This document shows, one piece after another, positions 29,601 through 40,223 of a stretch of DNA of 64,000 bases; the first letter of the stretch is position 1; every line of letters begins with the position of its first letter. Below the pieces are notes generated by a model that was given only the letters and a program-made list of their open reading frames with translations, ran no database searches and was not told the DNA's origin. A program made the position numbers and the translations under genes. The stretch is from Cloeon dipterum (lineage: Eukaryota; Arthropoda; Insecta; Ephemeroptera; Baetidae), in the NCBI RefSeq assembly GCF_949628265.1, contig NC_088786.1:7502001-7566000 (forward strand), in the 5' to 3' direction.

Positions 29601-32600
29601 CGCCCTACCCGTCCCGCGTGCTTGCGGGACGCCCTACCCGTCTCGCGGGACGCCCTACCCGTCCCGCTTGACTGCGGGACGCCCTACCCGTCTCGCGGGA
29701 CGCCCTACCCGTCCCGCGTGACTGCGGGACGCCCTACCCGTCCCGCGTGCTTGCGGGACGCCCTACCCGTCTCGCGGGACGCCCTACCCGTCCCGCGTGC
29801 TTGCGGGACGCCCTACCCGTCTCGCGGGACGCCCTACCCGTCCCGCTTGACTGCGGGACGCCCTACCCGTCTCGCGGGACGCCCTACCCGTCCCGCTTGA
29901 CTGCGGGACGCCCTACCAATCTCGCGGGACGCCCAACCCGTCCCGCGTGCTTGCGGGACACCCTACCCGTCTTGCGGGACGCCCTACCCGTCCCGCTTGA
30001 CTGCGGGACGCCCTACCCATCTCGCGGGACGCCCTACCCGTCCCGCTTGACTGCAGGACACCCTACCCGTCTCGCGGGACGCCCTACCCGTCCCGCTTGA
30101 CTGCGGGACGCCCTACCCATCTCGCGGGACGCCCTACCCGTCCCGCGTGACTGCGGGACGCCCTACCCGTCCCGCGTGACTGCGGGACGCCCTACCCGTC
30201 TCGCGGGACGCCCTACCCGTCCCGCGTGCTTGCGGGACGCCCTACCCGTCTCGCGGGACGCCCTCCCCGTCCCGCGTGACTGCGGGACGCCCTACCCGTC
30301 TCGCGGGACGCCCTACCCGTCTCGCGGGACGCCCAACCCGTCCCGCGTGCTTGCGGGACACCCTACCCGTCTCGCGGGACGCCCTACCCGTCCCGCTTGA
30401 CTGCGGGACGCCCTACCCATCTCGCGGGACGCCCTACCCGTCCCGCGTGCTTGCGGGACGCCCTACCCGGCTCGCGGGACGCCCTACCCGTCCCGCTTCA
30501 CTGCGGGACGCCCTACCAATCTCGCGGGACGCCCAACCCGTCCCGCGTGCTTGCGGGACACCCTACCCGTCTCGCGGGACGCCCTACCCGTCCCGCTTGA
30601 CTGCGGGACGCCCTACCCATCTCGCGGGACGCCCTACCCGTCCCGCTTGACTGCGGGACGCCCTACCCATCTCGCGGGACGCCCTACCCGTCCCGCGTGC
30701 TTGCGGGACGCCCTACCCGTCTCGCGGGACGCCCTACCCGTCCCGCTTGACTGCGGGACGCCCTACCAATCTCGCGGGACGCCCAACCCGTCCCGCGTGC
30801 TTGCGGGACACCCTACCCGTCTCGCGGGACGCCCTACCCGTCCCGCTTGACTGCGGGACGCCCTACCCATCTCGCGGGACGCCCAACCCGTCCCGCGTGC
30901 TTGCGGGACGCCCTACCCGTCTCGCGGGACGCCCTACCCGTCCCGCTTGACTGCGGGACGCCCTACCAATCTCGCGGGACGCCCAACCCGTCCCGCGTGC
31001 TTGCGGGACACCCTACCCGTCTCGCGGGACGCCCTACCCGTCCCGCTTGACTGCGGGACGCCCTACCCATCTCGCGGGACGCCCTACCCGTCCCGCTTGA
31101 CTGCGGGACGCTCTACCCATCTCGCGGGACGCCCTACCCGTCCCGCGTGCTTGCGGGACGCCCTACCCGTCTCGCGGGACGCCCTACCCGTCCCGCATGA
31201 CTGCGGGACGCCCTACCAATCTCGCGGGACGCCCAACCCGTCCCGCGTGCTTGCGGGACACCCTACCCGTCTCGCGGGACGCCCTACCCGTCCCGCTTGA
31301 CTGCGGGACGCCCTACCCATCTCGCGGGACGCCCTACCCATCCCGCGTGACTGCGGGACGCCCTACCCATCCCGCGTGACTGCGGGACGCCCTACCCGTC
31401 TCGCGGGACGCCCTACCCGTCCCGCGTGACTGCGGGACGCCCTACCCGTCCCGCGCGACTGCGGGACGCCCTACCCATCCCGCGTGACTGCGGGACGCCC
31501 TACCCGTCTCGCGGGACGCCCTACCCGTCTCGCGGGACGCCCTACCCGTCCCGCGTGACTGCGGGACGCCCTACCCGTCTCGCGGGACGCCCTACCCGTC
31601 TCGCGGGACGCCCTACCCGTCCCGCGTGCTTGCGGGACGCCCTACCCGTCTCGCGGGACGCCCTACCCGTCCCGCTTGACTGCGGGACGCCCTACCCATC
31701 TCGCGGGACGCCCTACCCATCTCGCGGGACGCCCTACCCGTCCCGCGTGCTTGCGGGACGCCCTACCCGTCTCGCGGGACGCCCTACCCGTCCCGCTTGA
31801 CTGCGGGACGCCCTACCCATCTCGCGGGACGCCCTACCCGTCCCGCGTGCTTTCGGGACGCTCTACCCGTCCCGCGTGCTTGCGGGACGCCCTACCCGTC
31901 TCGCGGGATGCCCTACCCGTCCCGCTTGACTGCGGGACGCCCTACCAATCTCGCGGGACGCCCTACCCGTCCCGCGTGCTTGCGGGACGCCCTACCCGTC
32001 TCGCGGGACGCCCTACCCATCCCGCTTGACTGCGGGACGCCCTACCCATCTCGCGGGACGCCCTACCCGTCCCGCGTGCTTGCGGGACGCCCTACCCGTC
32101 TCGCGGGACGCCCTACCCGTCCCGCGTGCCTGCGGGACGCCCTACCCGTCTCGCGGGACGCCCTACCCGTCCCGCGTGACTGCGGGACGCCCTCCCCGTC
32201 TCGCGGGACGCCCTACCCGTCTCGCGGGACGCCCTACCCGTCCCGCGTGCTTGCGGGACGCCCTACCCGTCTCGCGGGACGCCCTACCCGTCCCGCTTGA
32301 CTGCGGGACGCCCTACCCATCTCGCGGGACGCCCTACCCGTCTCGCGTGACGCCCTACCCGTCCCGCGTGCTTGCGGGCCGCCCTACCCGTCTCGCGGGA
32401 CGCCCTACCCGTCCCGCTTGACTGCGGGACGCCCTACCCATCTCGCGGGACGCCCTACCCGTCCCGCGTGCTTGCGGGACGCCCTACCCGTCTCGCGGGA
32501 CGCCCTACCCGTCCCGCGTGCTTGCGGGACGCCCTACCCGTCTCGCGGGACGCCCTACCCGTCCCGCTTGACTGCGGGACGCCCTACCAATCTCGCGGGA

Positions 32601-35600
32601 CGCCCAACCCGTCCCGCGTGCTTGCGGGACACCCTACCCGTCTCGCGGGACGCCCTACCCGTCCCGCTTGACTGCGGGACGCCCTACCCATCTCGCGGGA
32701 CGCCCTACCCGTCCCGCTTGACTGCAGGACACCCTACCCGTCTCGCGGGACGCCCTACCCGTCCCGCTTGACTGCGGGACGCCCTACCCATCTCGCGGGA
32801 CGCCCTACCCGTCCCGCGTGACTGCGGGACGCCCTACCCGTCCCGCGTGACTGCGGGACGCCCTACCCGTCTCGCGGGACGCCCTACCCGTCCCGCGTGC
32901 TGGCGGGACGCCCTACCCGTCTCGCGGGACGCCCTCCCCGTCCCGCGTGACTGCGGGACGCCCTACCCGTCTCGCGGGACGCCCTACCCGTCTCGCGGGA
33001 CGCCCTACCCGTCCCGCGTGACTGCGGGACGCCCTACCCGTCTCGCGGGATGCCCTACCCGTCTCGCGGGACGCCCTACCCGTCCCGCATGACTGCGGGA
33101 CGCCCTACCAATCTCGCGGGACGCCCAACCCGTCCCGCGTGCTTGCGGGACACCCTACCCGTCTCGCGGGACGCCCTACCCGTCCCGCGTGCTTGCGGGA
33201 CGCCCTACCCGTCTCGCGGGACGCCCTACCCATCCCGCTTGACTGCGGGACGCCCTACCCATCTCGCGGGACGCCCTACCCGTCCCGCTTGACTGCAGGA
33301 CACCCTACCCGTCTCGCGGGACGCCCTACCCGTCCCACTTGACTGCGGGACGCCCTACCCATCTCGCGGGACGCCCTACCCGTCCCGCGTGACTGCGGGA
33401 CGCCCTACCCGTCCCGCGTGACTGCGGGACGCCCTACCCGTCTCGCGGGACGCCCTACCCGCCCCGCGTGCTTGCGGGACGCCCTACCCGTCTCGCGGGA
33501 CGCCCTCCCCGTCCCGCGTGACTGCGGGACGCCCTACCCGTCTCGCGGGACGCCCTACCCGTCTCGCGGGACGCCCTACCCGTCCCGCGTGACTGCGGGA
33601 CGCCCTACCCGTCTCGCGGGATGCCCTACCCGTCTCGCGGGACGCCCTACCCGTCCCGCATGACTGCGGGACGCCCTACCCGTCCCGCGTGCTTGCGGGA
33701 CGCCCTACCCGTCTCGCGGGACGCCCTACCCGTCCCGCTTGACTGCGGGACGCCCTACCCATCTCGCGGGACGCCCTACCCGTCCCGCGGGACGCCCTAC
33801 CCGTCCCGCGTGACTGCGGGACGCCCTACCCGTCTCGCGGGATGCCCTACCCGTCTCGCGGGACGCCCTACCCGTCCCGCGTGCTTGCGGGACGCCCTAC
33901 CCGTCTCGCGGGACGCCCTACCCATCCCGCTTGACTGCGGGACGCCCTACCAATCTCGCGGGACGCCCTACCCGTCTCGCGGGATGCCCTACCCGTCTCG
34001 CGGGACGCCCTACCCGTCCCGCATGACTGCGGGACGCCCTACCAATCTCGCGGGACGCCCAACCCGTCCCGCGTGCTTGCGGGACACCCTACCCGTCTCG
34101 CGGGACGCCCTACCCGTCCCGCTTGACTGCGGGACGCCCTACCCATCTCGCGGGACGCCCTACCCATCCCGCGTGACTGCGGGACGCCCTACCCATCCCG
34201 CGTGACTGCGGGACGCCCTACCCGTCTCGCGGGACGCCCTACCCGTCCCGCGTGACTGCGGGACGCCCTACCCGTCCCGCGCGACTGCGGGACGCCCTAC
34301 CCGTCCCGCGTGACTGCGGGACGCCCTACCCGTCCCGCGTGACTGCGGGACGCCCTACCCGTCTCGCGGGACGCCCTACCCGTCCCGCGTGCTTGCGGGA
34401 CGCCCTACCCGTCTCGCGGGACGCCCTCCCCGTCCCGCGTGACTGCGGGACGCCCTACCCGTCTCGCGGGACGCCCTACCCGTCTCGCGGGACGCCCTAC
34501 CCGTCCCGCGTGACTGCGGGACGCCCTACCCGTCTCGCGGGATGCCCTACCCGTCTCGCGGGACGCCCTACCCGTCCCGCATGACTGCGGGACGCCCTAC
34601 CCGTCCCGCGTGCTTGCGGGACGCCCTACCCGTCTCGCGGGACGCCCTACCCGTCCCGCTTGACTGCGGGACGCCCTACCCGTCTCGCGGGACGCCCTAC
34701 CCGTCCCGCGGGACGCCCTACCCGTCCCGCGTGACTGCGGGACGCCCTACCCGTCTCGCGGGATGCCCTACCCGTCTCGCGGGACGCCCTACCCGTCCCG
34801 CGTGCTTGCGGGACGCCCTACCCGTCTCGCGGGACGCCCTACCCATCCCGCTTGACTGCGGGACGCCCTACCAATCTCGCGGGACGCCCTACCCGTCCCG
34901 CGTGCTTGCGGGACGCCCTACCCGTCTCGCGGGACGCCCTACCCATCCCGCTTGACTGCGGGACGCCCTACCAATCTCGCGGGACGCCCAACCCGTCCCG
35001 CGTGCTTGCGGGACGCCCTACCCGTCTCGCGGGACGCCCTACCCGTCCCGCTTGACTGCGGGACGCCCTACCCATCTCGCGGGACGCCCTACCCGTCCCG
35101 CTTGACTGCGGGACGCCCTACCCGTCTCGCGGGATGCCCTACCCGTCCCGCGTGCTTGCGGGACGCTCTACCCGTCTCGCGGGATGCCCTACCCGTCTCG
35201 CGGGACGCCCTACCCGTCCCGCATGACTGCGGGACGCCCTACCCGTCCCGCGTGCTTGCGGGACGTCCTACCCATCCCGCTTGACTGCAGGACGCCCTAC
35301 CAATCTCGCGGGACGCCCTACCCGTCCCGCGTGCTTGCGGGACGCCCTACCCGTCTCGCGGGACGCCCTACCCATCCCGCTTGACTGCGGGACGCCCTAC
35401 CAATCTCGCGGGACGTCCAACCCGTCCCGCGTGCTTGCGGGACGCCCTACCCGTCTCGCGGGACGCCCTACCCGTCCCGCTTGACTGCGGGACGCCCTAC
35501 CCATCTCGCGGGACGCCCTACCCGTCCCGCTTGACTGCGGGACGCCCTACCCGTCTCGCGGGATGCCCTACCCGTCCCGCGTGCTTGCGGGACGCCCTAC

Positions 35601-37799
35601 CCGTCTCGCGGGATGCCCTACCCGTCTCGCGGGACGCCCTACCCGTCCCGCATGACTGCGGGACGCCCTACCCGTCCCGCGTGCTTGCGGGACGCCCTAC
35701 CCGTCTCGCGGGACGCCCTACCCGTCCCGCTTGACTGCGGGACGCCCTACCCATCTCGCGGGACGCCCTACCCGTCCCGCGTGCTTGCGGGACGCCCTAC
35801 CCGTCTCGCGGGACGCCCTACCCGTCCCGCGTGCTTTCGGGACGCCCTACCCGTCCCGCGTGACTGCGGGACGCCCTACCCGTCTCGCGGGACGCCCTAC
35901 CCGTCCCGCGTGACTGCGGGACGCCCTACCCGTCTCGCGGGACGCCCTACCCGTCCCGCTTGACTGCGGGACGCCCTACCCGTCTCGCGGGACGCCCTAA
36001 CCGTCCCGCGTGACTGCGGGACGCCCTACCCGTCCCGCGTGCTTGCGGGACGCCCTACCCGTCTCGCGGGACGCCCTACCCGTCCCGCTTGACTGCGGGA
36101 CGCCCTACCCGTCTCGCGGGACGCCCTACCCGTCCCGCGTGACTGCGGGACGCCCTACCCGTCCCGCGTGCTTGCGGGACGCCCTACCCGTCTCGCGGGA
36201 CGCCCTACCCGTCCCGCGTGCTTGCGGGACGCCCTACCCGTCTCGCGGGACGCCCTACCCGTCCCGCTTGACTGCGGGACGCCCTACCCGTCTCGCGGGA
36301 CGCCCTACCCGTCCCGCTTGACTGCGGGACGCCCTACCAATCTCGCGGGACGCCCAACCCGTCCCGCGTGCTTGCGGGACACCCTACCCGTCTTGCGGGA
36401 CGCCCTACCCGTCCCGCTTGACTGCGGGACGCCCTACCCATCTCGCGGGACGCCCTACCCGTCCCGCTTGACTGCAGGACACCCTACCCGTCTCGCGGGA
36501 CGCCCTACCCGTCCCGCTTGACTGCGGGACGCCCTACCCATCTCGCGGGACGCCCTACCCGTCCCGCGTGACTGCGGGACGCCCTACCCGTCCCGCGTGA
36601 CTGCGGGACGCCCTACCCGTCTCGCGGGACGCCCTACCCGTCCCGCGTGCTTGCGGGACGCCCTACCCGTCTCGCGGGACGCCCTCCCCGTCCCGCGTGA
36701 CTGCGGGACGCCCTACCCGTCTCGCGGGACGCCCTACCCGTCTCGCGGGACGCCCAACCCGTCCCGCGTGCTTGCGGGACACCCTACCCGTCTCGCGGGA
36801 CGCCCTACCCGTCCCGCTTGACTGCGGGACGCCCTACCCATCTCGCGGGACGCCCTACCCGTCCCGCGTGCTTGCGGGACGCCCTACCCGTCTCGCGGGA
36901 CGCCCTACCCGTCCCGCTTCACTGCGGGACGCCCTACCAATCTCGCGGGACGCCCAACCCGTCCCGCGTGCTTGCGGGACACCCTACCCGTCTCGCGGGA
37001 CGCCCTACCCGTCCCGCTTGACTGCGGGACGCCCTACCCATCTCGCGGGACGCCCTACCCGTCCCGCTTGACTGCGGGACGCCCTACCCATCTCGCGGGA
37101 CGCCCTACCCGTCCCGCGTGCTTGCGGGACGCCCTACCCGTCTCGCGGGACGCCCTACCCGTCCCGCTTGACTGCGGGACGCCCTACCAATCTCGCGGGA
37201 CGCCCAACCCGTCCCGCGTGCTTGCGGGACACCCTACCCGTCTCGCGGGACGCCCTACCCGTCCCGCTTGACTGCGGGACGCCCTACCCATCTCGCGGGA
37301 CGCCCTACCCGTCCCGCTTGACTGCGGGACGCCCTACCCATCTCGCGGGACGCCCTACCCGTCCCGCTTGACTGCGGGACGCCCTACCCGTCTCGCGGGA
37401 TGCCCTACCCGTCCCGCGTGCTTGCGGGACGCCCTACCCGTCTCGCGGGACGCCCTACCCGTCCCGCTTGACTGCGGGACGCCCTACCCATCTCGCGGGA
37501 CGCCCTACCCGTCCCGCTTGACTGCGGGACGCCCTACCCATCTCGCGGGACGCCCTACCCGTCCCGCGTGCTTGCGGGACGCCCTACCCGTGTCTCGCGG
37601 GACGCCCTACCCGTCCCGCTTGACTGCGGGACGCCCTACCCATCTCGCGGGACGCCCTACCCGTCCCGCGTGCTTGCGGGACGCCCTATCCGTCTCGCGG
37701 GACGCCCTACCCATCCCGCTTGACTGCGGGACGCCCTACCCATCTCGCGGGACGCCCTACCCGTCCCGCTTGACTGCGGGACGCCCTACCCGTCTCGCG

Positions 37800-38808
37800 G
37801 GACGCCCCACCCGTCCCGCTTGACTGCGGGACGCCCTACCCATCTCGCGGGACGCCCTACCCGACCCGCTTGACTGCGGGACGCCCTACCCATCTCGCGG
37901 GACGCCCTACCCATCTCGCGGGACGCCCTACACGTTCCGCGTGCTTGCGGGACGCCCTAACCGTCTCGCGGGACGCCCTACCCGTCCCGCTTGACTGCGG
38001 GACGCCCTACCCGTCTCGCGGGACGCCATTCCCGTCCCGCTTGACTGCGGGACGCCCTACCCGTCTCGCGGGACGCCCTACCCGTCTCGCGGGACGCCCT
38101 ACCCGTCCCGCTTGACTGCGGGACGCCCTACCCATCTCGCGGGACGCCCTACCCGTCCCGCGTGCTTGCGGGAAACCCTACCCATCTCGCGGGACGCCCT
38201 ACCCGTCCCGCGTGCTTGCGGGACGCCCTACCCGTCTCGCGGGACGCCCTACCCGTCCCGCGTGCTTGCGGGACGCCCTACCCGTCCCGCTTGACTGCGG
38301 GATGCCCTACCCATCTCGCGGGACACCCTACCCGTCCCGCGTGCTTGCGGGACGCCCTACCCGTCCCGCTTGACTGCGGGACGCCCTGCCCGTCTCGCGG
38401 GACACCCTACCCGTCCCGCTTGACTGCGGGACGCCCTACCCATCTCGCGGGATGCCCTACCCGTCCCGCTTGACTGCGGGACGCCCTACCCGTCTCGCGG
38501 GATGCCCTACCCGTCTCGCGGGACGCCCTACCCGTCCCGCGTGACTGCGGGACGCCCTACCCATCCCGCGTGACTGCGGGACGCCCTACCCGTCTCGGGG
38601 GACGCCCTACCCGTCCCGCGTGACTGCGGGACGCCCCACCCGTCCCGCTTGACTGCGGGACGCCCTACCCATCTCGCGGGACGCCCTACCCGACCCGCTT
38701 GACTGCGGGACGCCCTACCCATCTCGCGGGACGCCCTACACGTCCCGCGCGACGCCCTACCCGTTACGCGTGACGCCCTACCCTTTCCGCGCGACGCCCT
38801 ACCCGTGC
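37800..38808. repeat. Degenerating right edge of the satellite
   Basis: Over the last kilobase the monomers gain private changes seen nowhere else: CCCGACCCGC (about 37,861 and 38,691), CACGTTCCGC (about 37,932), a GGGG run in CTCGGGGGAC (about 38,596), then GTTACGCG and CTTTCCGCGCG in the final four monomers. The last recognisable core ends near 38,807, followed by ordinary AT-rich DNA. Edge decay with a homogeneous interior is what unequal crossing-over or gene conversion is expected to leave. Confidence 0.85.
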
Positions 38809-38849
38809 TAAACAGTCGCATAATAAAAATGGTAAATTTTGATTCTCAA

Positions 38850-38990
38850 GATTTGCGGTTTTTGGTGGTTCCACCGCAACCGCAAAAATGAAACCGCAAC
38901 CGCACCGCAACCGCAAAATTATAACCGCATCTGCGGTTGTGGTGGGCGGTTTGCGGTTTTTTAGTACCAAAACCGCAACCGCACAGTGCT
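38850..38990. repeat. Cluster of AACCGC inverted repeats at the satellite border
   Basis: About 40 bases past the last satellite monomer there are many copies of AACCGC and its complement GCGGTT. They form overlapping palindromes. TTGCGGTTTT and AAAACCGCAA flank an 8-nt loop near 38,950. AACCGCA-TC-TGCGGTT lies near 38,930. A longer imperfect stem runs from TTTGCGG to CCGCAAA at 38,853-38,889. No ORF covers them. They could be a remnant terminus of a DNA transposon or a fold-back element; no second end was identified, so the class is open. Confidence 0.6.
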
Positions 38991-40190
38991 CTACTTTAGA
39001 GGTGCGTTGCAGGTTGCATACAGTTTGTAAAGTACATTAAGACAGAAGGACGGCAGAAACTTTGAGGAAAGAATTATTAATAGCCACGAAAACTCAAATT
39101 TATGTGCGTGTTACTAATCGATTTGGCAAAATAAATATGCGATTTTAAAAATACTGCAGGCTTCTTTTCCCACAAAAAAAACTGAATTTTTGAAATTAGA
39201 TTCATTAGAAATCATGTTATGATGTTAATCGTCAATTATTTAAAGCGATGGAATATAAGAAGCAAGCAGAATTCTGTCGCTGCTGTTGTTGTTGTTGTTG
39301 TCCTGATATCTAAGGGCCTAAGTTCGCGCCCCAAATTTATGTGTCCTCTAATCAGTTGTTTCTCCGACCTCCAACTTTATCCTTTTACACTGTAGCAATT
39401 TGTTGTCAAACAAATAGCAGAAAATAATTTACTCACAAATTTGAATGCTAATTTTATTGTTAGCATAGGTTTCTCAAACTGAACAAAATGGAAAGTTCTG
39501 TAAATTTGTTGTCAAATTAAAATTATATTTTCTTGATTTCCATCGGATGCTTTTGAAAAAAGCTATTTTGAAAATTTAAAAGAAAAATACCATTTTTATG
39601 TATTGTTGTCAAAAGTTTTAGTGAACCTTGAGATTGACAGAAGCTGTTAGCGTGATTTAATTATAATAAATCTGCATTTTGTACTCTCTATTGCAACTGT
39701 GACCTGCAACCAAGTTTAAGAAAATAGATTTTCCCCGATCAACCTGGAATTTTGTTTTATTTTACCGCTTTTCAGGCAAATTTTTGTCAAATTTAAAATT
39801 GATTTTTAGCTATCATTCTTGGTGAAAAAATGTTTTGCTAAAAATTGTTTAAATAGCTTTAAACTCTCTTTCTCTGCATTCGTGCGGCTTAGTCACAAAA
39901 TTATTAAGTATATGTTGTGTTTGGTCTCGTGTTGACTTCGCATTTTTTCTTTTGCATATCATTCCCTCTCTCGATTTTCAGCATATCAGCTATAAAAAGG
40001 AGGACATCCAAATTTATTCGCTCACAAATCTCTTCATTCTTCTTATCTTTGGTGAGCTCTAAACATTCTGTTCCGCAATTTAGATATTGCAAAATAGCAT
40101 TCAAAATTTTTAAAAAATAGTTTTTAGCATCCACAATTCTTCCCAAAATAAAAATATATTGTAAAAGTGCACTAAAAATGAACCATGTCC
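38991..40190. other. AT-rich intergenic stretch
   Basis: No coding region or RNA gene is recognised here. It holds a short GTT/CTG microsatellite at about 39,279-39,301. A small pair of opposite-strand open frames at 39,904-40,146 lacks homology or splice support and is treated as chance. Confidence 0.6.
39991..40000 (+). promoter_or_regulatory. Candidate TATA box of the C-type lectin gene
   Basis: The sequence TATAAAAAGG lies about 225 bases upstream of the lectin ATG at 40224. It would place transcription start near 40,020-40,030 and leave a ~200-nt 5' leader. The leader contains one upstream ATG (about 40,169) whose frame closes before 40224. This is a motif call only. Confidence 0.4.
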
Positions 40191-40223
40191 TTGATTTTAG
40201 GGCTATCTATTCATTATAGGAAG

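Larger units (their letters stand above)
1..38808. repeat. GC-rich 21/29-nt (50-nt) hairpin satellite array
   Basis: This is a continuous tandem array with no non-satellite insertion that I can see. Two monomers share the core GCGGGACGCCCTACCC. The 21-nt form ends in GTCTC (variant ATCTC). The 29-nt form ends in GTCCCGCGTGCTT, GTCCCGCTTGACT or GTCCCGCGTGACT. They usually alternate, giving a 50-nt period that often pairs into 100 nt through fixed variants. The 50-nt consensus is 76% GC, against clearly AT-rich flanks. The 29-nt monomer carries a perfect 8-bp inverted repeat (GCGGGACG / CGTCCCGC, 7-nt loop). At roughly 25 nt per monomer there are about 1,500 monomers (estimate). Because 50 is not a multiple of 3 and the plus strand has few stops, all three plus frames show long spurious ORFs. 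The array starts before base 1. Its role (heterochromatin, centromere, subtelomere or other) cannot be read from the sequence. Confidence 0.97.

Noticed and set aside
28..38473. Over 150 plus-strand open frames with R/P/G/T-rich repeat translations
   Set aside because: They are satellite read-through. They mostly start at GTG/TTG, overlap in all frames, end at TGAC variants and lack gene context.
1..38808. CRISPR array or bacterial repeat
   Set aside because: There are no unique spacers. The intervals are themselves repeats, and the neighbours are eukaryotic spliced genes.
1..38808. Telomere or rDNA spacer
   Set aside because: No TTAGG-type telomere repeat and no rRNA sequence is seen in the window. 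The GGGTAGGG on the minus strand is part of the 21/29-nt core.
38528..38970. Minus-strand open frames at the satellite edge
   Set aside because: They are the complement of degenerate monomers plus border DNA. No family, no splice or promoter support.
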